The notes under the pieces: generated by a model | What the model was told of the DNA's origin: nothing | Seen by the model: the letters and a program-made list of their open reading frames with translations, nothing else | Database searches by the model: none | Position numbers and translations under genes: made by a program | Part shown: positions 56,726 through 64,000 of the stretch, in pieces | Position numbering within the stretch: the first letter of the stretch is position 1 | Layout: each line of letters starts with the position of its first letter | DNA from: Trissonchulus latispiculum | Taxonomy: Eukaryota; Nematoda; Enoplea; Enoplida; Ironidae | Length of the DNA stretch: 64,000 nucleotides | Direction: 5' to 3' | Assembly (NCBI GenBank): GCA_030248195.1 | Contig: JASAND010028778.1 | Location: forward strand, 1-64,000

Positions 56726-58507
56726 GTTCGAGTTCCAGATGTCGTTTACAAGTACCGTTTCTTGGCACTGGGGCCCTGAAGCCAGCTTCTGCAACAGGGA
56801 TTTGGAATCGCTGCAGATTCTTAGGTCCCTAAGCCGTCCTCCGAGGTACTTCTGAGCGTATTCCAGGGCAAGCTTCATGGCGAGCTGCTCCGCACGATAA
56901 CTTGAGGTAAAGAGTCCAGCCGGTTTCTTGATGGTTTGGATTTCGTTTCCTTCAGCGTCCTCTACTCTAGCTGCACTGCCTCCGTTTCGGTAGGAGTCCA
57001 CAGCTGACCCGTCCGTCCAGATGATAGCTTGGGCTGGTGGTAGACGGCTTAGAGTTTCACTGGCTAGTTTGACAAGTTCAGCTGGACTGGTGCAGCGTTT
57101 CGGTACCGTTGAGCCAAGGTCTGTGTAGATATTGATAGTGTGGTGCCCTCTCCATGGGGCTGCCGAAGGTAGGGTCAGTGATTCCTTTGGCAGGTTATCA
57201 AGTCCTGCGTCAGTTACCAGCTTTTGACCGGTTTCTTGCCATGAAGTGAGGGACTTAAGTCTCGGTCGGGCGGCCAGGGCAGTGGCGGCTCTTCGTCGTG
57301 GATTATCAGCCGGGAGACGGTATGCCTTTTCGTAGTTGTATGCGGTGAGTTTCTGTGCTCGGAGATTAATCGGGATTAAATCGGCCTCAACACGTGCATG
57401 AGCAGTGGGGGTGCCCTGGAGGCATCCGGTTATTGTTCTGATTGTCTGATTCTGGACTATTTCCAGTCGGTTCACATTAGTTTTGGCCAGGCATGGGTAC
57501 CAGGCCCCCAGTCCATACTCAATGAGGGAGCGTATGTAGGCAATGTAGATGGATCTCAGCTGTTCTTTATCCGGACCCCAGTTTCTTCCAGCTAGGGCAC
57601 TTAGAGTAGCGAGTCTAGGCCGGCACCGTTGTCGGAGGCTCTGCACGTGCGGACCAAATCCAAGATTCCAGTCCAGTCTGACCCCAAGGAACACTGGATT
57701 AGGATCATGAGGAATTCGAGTGCCGTTGAGAGTGAGAGCTGGTTGATATTTGGACTGCGCATTGTGAGTGGTGAACAGGCAGGACTGACGTTTATCGGCG
57801 TTGATCAGGAGCTTCGATTTCTTCGACCACTGTTCTATCTTCTCCAGGGCCTGCTGGAGCAGCTGCTCAGCAGCTTTGACATCGGAGTCGGAGACCCAAA
57901 GAGCCAGGTCATCTGCATATATTGATGCTTCGACTCCTTCAGGCAGATCTTGCAGAATATCGTTGATAAAAATGATGAACAGGAGTGGCGACAGCACAGC
58001 ACCTTGCGGCACGCCATGGTGAAAGATTTTAGGTTTACTCGTGGCGCTGTTCAGTTGGACTTGTCCTTTGCTGTCTGACAGAAAGGATTTAATCCACTTG
58101 CTGTAGCATACAGGCACTCCTAGCAGGTCCAGCTTGTGGATCAGGAAATGCCGCTTCACCGTGTCGAATGCCTTCGCAAAGTCGATAAGTGTCACAACAG
58201 TCCTTTTCGCCGGAGGCCGATTTTGGAATCCATCCGATATTGATTGGATCAGTCTGGAGATATGGTCTTCCGTGCTGTGCAGTTGTCGAAAGCCCGATTG
58301 GCAGGGGTGCAGACGGTTTCTGGCTTCCAGCTGATGTTTCAGGCGGGACTTAATCATGTGTTCCATAACCTTTGCGGCGCAGCTGGTAAGGCTAATAGGT
58401 CGATAGGAGCTGAGGTCAGAGGCTGGCTTTCCCTTCTTCAGAATTGGGACAATCAGAGCATGCCTCCAGGCACGGGGGATAACCTGATCTGATAAGCTGA
58501 CCTCCAT
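56705..58507 (-). CDS. LINE reverse transcriptase + RNase H (frame-broken at both ends)
   Basis: A 600-codon segment. Reverse transcriptase motifs: SSYRPISLTS, IDFAKAFDTV (about residue 110), GVPQGAVLSPLLF (about 165) and the catalytic YADDLALW (about 197). Then LIEYGLGAWYP and a long thumb/linker, followed by RNase H with WTDGSAVDS (about 497), YRAEQLAMK (about 541) and CSDSKSLL (about 568). It would copy LINE RNA at the target site and remove the RNA. The first codon shown is simply the first Met after the upstream frameshift. The frame is lost near 56,715 before the last RNase H motif. Confidence 0.85.
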   Translation of the reverse strand: MEVSLSDQVIPRAWRHALIVPILKKGKPASDLSSYRPISLTSCAAKVMEHMIKSRLKHQLEARNRLHPCQSGFRQLHSTEDHISRLIQSISDGFQNRPPAKRTVVTLIDFAKAFDTVKRHFLIHKLDLLGVPVCYSKWIKSFLSDSKGQVQLNSATSKPKIFHHGVPQGAVLSPLLFIIFINDILQDLPEGVEASIYADDLALWVSDSDVKAAEQLLQQALEKIEQWSKKSKLLINADKRQSCLFTTHNAQSKYQPALTLNGTRIPHDPNPVFLGVRLDWNLGFGPHVQSLRQRCRPRLATLSALAGRNWGPDKEQLRSIYIAYIRSLIEYGLGAWYPCLAKTNVNRLEIVQNQTIRTITGCLQGTPTAHARVEADLIPINLRAQKLTAYNYEKAYRLPADNPRRRAATALAARPRLKSLTSWQETGQKLVTDAGLDNLPKESLTLPSAAPWRGHHTINIYTDLGSTVPKRCTSPAELVKLASETLSRLPPAQAIIWTDGSAVDSYRNGGSAARVEDAEGNEIQTIKKPAGLFTSSYRAEQLAMKLALEYAQKYLGGRLRDLRICSDSKSLLQKLASGPQCQETVLVNDIWNSNNRGKRH

Positions 58508-59169
58508 GACTCATTGTAGGTATCTAGCAGGTAGGTAAAGCCTGCTTCTGGGAGAGCTTTTAGCATTTCGTTTGAGATCGCATCCATTCCTGGGCATTTC
58601 TTCGCGGCCAGCTTCTTTATAGTGAGATCTAGTTCCAATCTAGTGAACGGCCCACACATACTGTGGGTTTGGTCCGGCGTGCCTGTGCATTGGCAGTCAT
58701 TCTTTAGGCGCTGTTTATTGGCAGTGTTGATTTTCCGGTCAGCTGTGGTTGGTTTTGAGTAGCTGACTCGGGCAAATTGACTGATGAAGGCTTCTGCCTT
58801 TTTCTGATCCGTTTCTAGCAGCCGGCCGGAGGCTGCACGAATTGACTCGTTGGATTTTTCTTTCTGAGATCTTCCTTCGATGGAATGGATTACTTTCCAT
58901 ATCTTCTTCGGATCAGAGTGGGCGTTCAGAGTAGAGGCGAATGTCTGCCACCGGTTCTTCTTCTGTTCCCTGATTAATGCCAGAGCAGTTCTTCTTGCTT
59001 CCGTCCACTTGTGTCGGAGGGTTGGATCAGTTTCAGCTTCTTGATTCGCCTGCCTGCACTTTGCCAGGGCTTCTTCTGCTTCTTTGCTCCACCACGGGAC
59101 CACCACCTTTCGGCTGCCGCGGGGGATGGCTGCTGCGGCTGCCGATTTTGACTTCAATGTGCCGAGCAT
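58453..59169 (-). pseudogene. LINE polyprotein, endonuclease-RT linker segment
   Basis: 238 codons upstream of the RT frame: a basic helical linker (VPWWSKEAEEALAKCRQ, KKNRWQTFASTL) and early RT sequence (CPGMDAISNEMLKALPEAG). The frame passes out of phase at about 58,505, where the RT frame takes over with MEVSLSDQVIPRAW. The endonuclease domain expected before it is missing, since homology stops near 59,170. Confidence 0.75.
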
Positions 59170-59175
59170 GTGGTA

Positions 59176-59870
59176 GCACCAGGGAAGCTAGTCAGTGCTT
59201 GTAAGCAGACTAAAGTACCGCTACGCAAACCGATGGTGCTGGAAGGCAAACTCAAGGTGCCGGCAGGCAAGCTAAATTGAATAGGGATAACTTTTAGTGT
59301 TCAAGTTTAAAAAATTTAAAATAAAGGTCATTGGATTGCATTTAACAATAACAAATATGTCGCCATCGAAACAAAAGTACTGTCACATCCAAGGTGTACT
59401 TGATGTACAACTAAGTCACACATTACGGCACTATGTAACAGAACTTAGTCGCCAATTTGACCTTTAACTTGAGTGTCATTTAAAACTGAGTGAGAAGTAG
59501 AATTTTCTCTAAGTGTTATTTGTTATGGCTGAGTTGGGTGTTCCCGACATTAAAAATTCTCGCCCTGGAACAGTCGGGTTTTAATATATAACAGTGTTCT
59601 GAAGCCTGGACACAGTTGTGAGTTTGCCAAAGCCACCAAAGCAGTTGCACATGTCAGTTGCTAGTGCTAAGAATACTTTGACAAAGAGATTTTGGTGAGT
59701 TAAATTTACATGGACTACTTATGGTTTGCCTAGCGGCACTCAGAGTTTGCCAATGGATACTTTCAGTTTGCCTAGCGCTACTAGTGCTTTGTCTAGCGGC
59801 ACGGTTTGCGTAGCGGGAAAAGGCCTAGTGTCTTTGAATCAAGTGGTACGGTTTCGTTTTTGTTCAATCA
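59176..59870. repeat. foldback-like repeat with GCAAACTCAGGTGCC-type units
   Basis: The left part (59,205-59,275: CCGCTACGCAAACC, GGCAAACTCAAGGTGCCGG) and the right part (59,725-59,815: GTTTGCCTAGCGGCACTC, GGTTTGCGTAGCGG) are inverted, with several short units in each arm. The middle is AT-rich. It abuts the truncated 5' end of the LINE. Noncoding. Confidence 0.5.
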
Positions 59871-60328
59871 TCCACTCTTGGTTGGGTGAAGGTTTTGTTC
59901 CGTGACGACTGTAACATAAATTTTCACAACTTTAACTTCATTCCTGACAGCGGCAAACATTTAATACAAAGCTTAAAAATTTCAAATTTTGAAGATAGAG
60001 TTCAGAAAATGTCAAATCATATTTAAGGGGGGTTGCCAAGTACACTAATGACATTTTTTCCGATTGCACTCAAACTTTGTCACATATTAGTACCTGGGCT
60101 CCTTCAAAATAATTAAAAGCTTTGCTGCTTTTCGTTTTTCACAGCGTTCACAGCAGCCCCGTAAAGTTGCTGACCTACGGCATTTTCGTGCATGGGGGTG
60201 GTTGGACTTTTTTGAGTTTGAGTTTTTGAGTCTGAGCCAATGTCTTGAATTTCCTGGTGAACATAAAGGAACCTTAGGACTATTGTTGTATTAATGCCTT
60301 ATATTAACTTTTTAACAATGATATGCTA
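59871..60328. other. no recognisable feature
   Basis: AT-rich spacer before the RTE-like fragment; nothing supported. Confidence 0.4.
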
Positions 60329-61560
60329 TCAACTTGCATACAAAAAAACTAGCGCTCTCCGAAGAAGTTGTGCAAATCCCTGGGTATAGAGTGTATAGAG
60401 TGATCTTTTAGGAAGGCGTCTTTCATCCATTCGAGCAGCGTGGCCAAACCATTTCAGGCGGTTCGTTCGCAAGCGAGATTCCATTGGGGTTCTGTTCCCA
60501 GCACGTTCTCTAAGTTCGGCGTTGCTTATGCGATCCTCCCAAGATAAACCCAGAATGCGACGGAGACAGTAGTTCTCAAACACATCCAGTTTGGGGATGT
60601 CAGCTTGACGAAAGGGAGTAGTCTCAAGCCGATTGGTGCGCATTGAAATTCCCCGACGGTGCCACAGATATTTGCCAAGCTGCTTGAACACACTTAGGGC
60701 CTTGCCAATTCTGCAGTTAATTCCAGGTGAGGGAGAACCATCTTCCGTAATTTGGCTACCGAGATAGGGAAACGCATCTACTCCTTCAATGACATCATTC
60801 CCAACCATTAGGTCATCAATGAGAACAACTGAAGATATGTACTTGCATTTTGCGGCGTTTAATTTCAGCCCAACAGGTTCACTATGCAATTCAACGCTGT
60901 TGCATTCATCGTTTGCATTCGCCGCTATCAGCTTATTCCAAATCGGCAATAAATCGTTTCCGCTGATAACTTCACCGTCTTCTGGTCCGACACAGTTTGA
61001 CATGACTCGATCTACTACTAGAAGGAACAATAGTGAAGAAAGCACATCTCCCTGTCTTACACCGGTTGTTGCAGCAAACGGCTCGCTTAGCTCACAGTAA
61101 ACACGCACTCTCGTTGTTGAATCGTTGTACATGTTTCGAATAAGGTTAACATAAGTAGCTGTAACGCCGCTGGCAGCTAGATGCTTCCACAGTGTGTCTC
61201 TATCTACACTATCAAAGGCATCAGAGAAGTCAAGAAAAGCAGCAATAGTGGGCTGGTCGTATTGGTGGCGACGTTCAAGGATCTGGCGGAGGGCAAAAAT
61301 CTAATCAATCATTCCACGACCTTTAAGGAAGCTTGCCTGATTTTCCCTGGTAGTAGAGTCTAGGGATGGGCGCGGTAGCAAATATTCGTTACCGCATACC
61401 GCGCTTTTTTGGTGCGGTTACCGCGCGGTTAACCGCGGTTAACCGTCTTTCCAAAATATTAATTGATAAGATCTTGCCGGTAATTGGAAGTAAGGATATT
61501 CCCCGATAACTTTTGCACATTTTCTCCTTTTTAAAAACAGGAATCAAAAGTCGACAACAT
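60329..61560 (-). pseudogene. RTE-like LINE reverse transcriptase, C-terminal half
   Basis: Minus-strand fragment. From about 61,360 down: FLKGRGMID, TAG stop (about 61,303), FALRQILERRHQYDQP, DFSDAFDSVDRD, then the open frame 61,132-60,329 with GVRQGDVLSSLLFLLVVDRVM, GLKLNAAKCKY, FPYLGSQI and the RTE-type C-terminus FENYCLRRILGLSWEDRISN..RLKWFGHAARM. The usual catalytic FADD segment between VMSN and GLKLN is missing. An N-side piece continues beyond a hAT remnant to 61,560. Same stop and same hAT site as at 46.4 kb. Confidence 0.75.
61361..61444. mobile_element. remnant of the GGTTACCGCGG hAT element
   Basis: Starts TAGGGATGGGCGCGGTAGC directly after GTAGAGTC (61,353-61,360), exactly as at 46,487. 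Only about 84 bp remain, and the right end and second duplication are deleted. Confidence 0.8.
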
Positions 61561-63100
61561 TTTGACAGTGCAGCCGTGCGGGACCGGTTGGTAGGCTCAA
61601 CACTTCAGTGAGTTAACGGAATACACAAAATTCCATGATTGAACATGAACGTTCTTCCAAACCAAATTTGAAAAACCCTATAACATAAAATAGAAAGTGG
61701 ATTTTTGGCATGGATCTAAAGCTTATTAACTCAAAATGTTTGTTGTGAAAAGTTTGCGTTGCGATTATGGTCCCGGGCGGTTGCAGGGAGGTCGTGGTGT
61801 AGAACACGTGTTCATGTCCAACTCAGGCACTGAATAATTTGTCTTCACAACCATACTAGGGCATTAACAATCTAATTAACAATTACCGGATATGTGATGA
61901 ACGCACCTCGCCAGCTTCACCCTCAGGACTGGGCTACAGAGGATCAGACTTTTAAGCCTGCTAACAAATTATATGCAACATATAATTAGTTAACTAATAA
62001 ATTATATAATTAACTAATTAATTGGCAAAAATATTATATAATAAAAATATTTTATACTTATTAACCTGATTTTTAAGGCTGGTTCTACGCAATCCAGAAA
62101 TGCTCAAATCTGTAATCCTGTGCCTAATTTTGCTGACTTTTGTGCTGCTCAGCCAGGCAGCCGACTACACTAACAGCTGTAAGGCACAGGCGAGCGGGAG
62201 CTGTCCTCTTTTTATGCAGTGCTGTAAGGATATGTGCGGATTGCTGCTTTCCAACACCATCAGTTGTCAGACAACAAATGACCGTATTACAGCATCGACC
62301 TGTATTTGCTCTGGTGCTGCAATTCTGGCCAAAACTGGCATATTGTCTCTGGTAAGCGCAGTCTACTATGAAGTTTTCATTAATATTTAGCTGGATTAAT
62401 ATTAACACTTCAGGATAAGCTTACATCTTAAGCTTAAAACTTTAGGTTTTATTAAGCTAACCAAAAGCTGAATCGAACAACTAATCTCAGATTCGTGAAC
62501 GGCGCCCCAGAAAACCTCTGAAAGCAAGTATTCAGCAAAATGTTTTCAAAAACATTTTTCGCGTCCCCTTCCCCTCCTTACCAAAGTGAATTTTTAAATT
62601 TTTAAAAATTTTTGAAATTTCTAAAACTTTTCAAAATTTGAAAATATTTGCATTTTTGAAATCAGCAGGTCCGAAAATCTACACCTTCTAAATTTCAAGT
62701 CAATCCGTCAAATTGTGCGTCTTCGGTGCTTCTTCGGAGCTATGGCGGGATAATGGGAAAGACCTGAAATGCTGCAGTGGTTTGTAAAATGTTACAGCTA
62801 ACGTTGTAAAAGAGAATCAGGCATAGGAGAGACTAAAGCCTGATATGGGAGTTCAGCTGCTGGACCTGTGGTGTACAGTAGACGAACAGTCGACTGTGGT
62901 GCGATCCACGGCTGGACAAATGTTTTTACTTTCAATTCTGTTTTAATAATGCTCGGGTACTGATGTCTCCCTCTAACCTTGACTGGTCGCCAGCAATAAG
63001 TTGAAGGTAGATATAGTTACGTTTATGTTACCAATGCAAGACTTTCACACAGCGAAAAGATAAAAGCAGTTAAATCAAAGGCTAACGAGCTTATTTGCAT
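61561..63100 (+). repeat. duplicated segment, copy 2 (right part)
   Basis: Corresponds to about 47,930-49,430 (landmarks CAACATTTTGACAGTGCAGC, GCCAGCAATAAGTTGAAGG). It carries an AT-rich insert at 61,985-62,070 and about 330 bp of extra AT-rich sequence after the peptide gene. It lacks the SINE-like piece of copy 1. Confidence 0.75.
62100..62390 (+). CDS. secreted 8-cysteine peptide, copy 2
   Basis: A 96-residue precursor, paralogue of the gene at 48,410. The first 23 residues are identical, including the signal peptide MLKSVILCLILLTFVLLSQA. All eight mature cysteines keep their spacing (C-x7-C-x5-CC-x3-C-x9-C-x11-C-x-C), while 15 of 58 other aligned mature codons change the residue. Glu/Asp/Arg to Lys/Gln/Asn changes make this form basic. 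TTG replaces the TAG of copy 1, adding 15 residues (LSLVSAVYYEVFINI). A possible splice donor CTCTG-GTAAGC at about 62,352 could instead end the exon. Function unknown; expressed status unknown. Confidence 0.65.
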   Translation: MLKSVILCLILLTFVLLSQAADYTNSCKAQASGSCPLFMQCCKDMCGLLLSNTISCQTTNDRITASTCICSGAAILAKTGILSLVSAVYYEVFINI

Positions 63101-63133
63101 GAACGGGTTGCCGCTGTCATTTTCCCCATATCA

Positions 63134-63242
63134 GGGTCCCGTTGCATAAAAGTGATTAGTTGCTTAGGGATTAGTGATTAGTTGATTAGTGTAACTTTTT
63201 TCCGAGAAAAACGTTTTTAACCACTTTTATGCAACGGACCCC
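63134..63242. repeat. MITE-like hairpin, GGGTCCCGTTGCATAAAAGTG ends
   Basis: GGGTCCCGTTGCATAAAAGTG (in part) at 63,134 and its inverse CACTTTTATGCAACGGACCC to 63,242. About 109 bp, with GATTAGT repeats between. No certain target duplication. Confidence 0.65.
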
Positions 63243-64000
63243 AGGAGACATATCTCAACCTGGGAGCTTTGGCACTATTACAACATTTTACCTACTGATG
63301 AAAGCTTTCGAATACCCATACCCATATTGGTAGGTTTTCGCTGCTATCACTTTGACCAAATTTCCAACATCACCGTATCGAGTACTTTTATTTTATCAAA
63401 AAGTTTACAACTCAGATTCTTCACACTTTCAGACTTTGTCCTTATTATAGCATTTTTCAGCTACTGCGGGCTTTTGAATGGTACCGATACGTGAACTTTA
63501 AATTTTGATTGAGGCCTCGTAACTAAGTTTACTACATTTTGACACTCTATCCTTATTACAGCTCCTACACAAGGAGAGCTCTAGAATGATACCCACATTG
63601 GGCGGTTTCCGATACTTTCAATTTTGGCCGTTTGCAACATCACCGTATCGAATACTTACGCATGTCGCATCGGGATGAGCACCCGAGATGTCCTTTAGCA
63701 CTTCAGCCCACCCCGCGTCCACATGTAAAATTTCAGCTAGATGGGCCCAGCCAAACTCGAGAACGAGGGGGGGATTGAGAATAATACTAATTAATAATAA
63801 CGGACGTATCCAAATTAAAGGGTTACCTTTCTTGTGAAAAAAGCGACAATCCAAAAATATTCTAAGGACTAGCACGCACTGCATTTTTATGACACAGCTG
63901 CAGTATGCAGTATGTCTGGAAAAACCTCAGTGCGTTAGGTGGCAGTAGTTAGCTTTTAATCTGCTTATCTGACGAAGCGTCCGACGTACACATTTCTATG
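63243..64000. other. noncoding, weak tandem duplication
   Basis: Two diverged segments (63,300-63,390 and 63,590-63,660) share CCCA(T/C)ATTGG..GGTTTYCG..CAACATCACCGTATCGA. No gene supported up to the window edge. Confidence 0.4.

Larger units (their letters stand above)
56040..59175 (-). mobile_element. RNase H-bearing non-LTR retrotransposon (I-like), 5'-truncated
   Basis: Minus-strand LINE lacking ORF1 and the endonuclease domain. The remaining polyprotein has linker, reverse transcriptase, RNase H and a C-terminal CCHC-like knuckle, interrupted by two frameshifts (near 58,505 and 56,715). The 3' flank runs to about 56,040. RNase H after RT points to the I/R1-type superfamily rather than to CR1 or RTE. 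It sits within copy 2 of the duplication, between 55,715 and 61,000. Confidence 0.8.

Noticed and set aside
62124..62408. Antisense open frames over both cysteine-peptide genes
   Set aside because: Open only because the sense codons avoid certain triplets; the sense strand has the signal peptide and cysteine pattern.

Overview
The window is eukaryotic DNA, most likely from an aquatic invertebrate animal. Evidence: GT-AG introns, three kinds of non-LTR retrotransposon, several hAT-like DNA transposons with 8-bp target duplications, a degraded Mutator/NOF-type transposase, long (CA)n and (TA)n microsatellites, and a capsid-gene cassette related to Polinton/adintovirus-type viruses of animals. 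The species cannot be named from the sequence. Almost everything recognisable is mobile or repeated; the only non-transposon genes with some support are two small secreted cysteine-rich peptide genes.

1-31.7 kb: noncoding repeat mosaic. A hairpin-ended repeat (A) occurs at 1,935-3,222, 3,420-4,006 and, inverted, at 13,952-18,965; the last copy is split by a 3.45-kb CR1/L2-like LINE. A second family (B, ends like TAGCCATGGGG) lies at 10,015-12,543 and 19,924-21,012; the first copy carries a hAT-like element that itself carries a hAT MITE. A NOF-like transposase fossil with a ubiquitin-protease-like tail occupies 22.7-24.5 kb. From 26.6 to 31.7 kb the DNA has few recognisable repeats, with one frame-broken possible ORF and a cluster of palindromes and direct repeats.

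31.8-42 kb: a 2.5-kb foldback element with a 6-bp target duplication, then a 7.6-kb element (34,381-41,958) with inverted arms over 2 kb long. Each arm starts with a 25-bp minisatellite and holds a spliced C2H2 zinc-finger gene. The centre encodes, all on the minus strand, a core-like protein, a capsid protein, an adenain-like protease and a small secreted cysteine-containing protein. No polymerase, integrase or packaging ATPase is visible, so it looks like a capsid-bearing but replication-deficient relative of Polinton-type viruses. The capsid frame is broken near its end and the left zinc-finger gene is truncated.

42-64 kb: a dispersed duplication. Segment 41,959-49,430 matches 50,519-55,715 plus 61,000-63,100 in the same orientation. 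Both copies hold remnants of an RTE-like LINE with the same internal stop codon and the same hAT insertion, followed by one cysteine-rich peptide gene. The two peptide genes have identical signal peptides but strongly diverged mature parts with every cysteine kept. An RNase H-bearing LINE (56.0-59.2 kb) interrupts the second copy.

The genes do not form a host pathway. The window reads as successive insertions (virus-like element, foldback elements, hAT, LINEs) around a duplicated locus for a secreted peptide.
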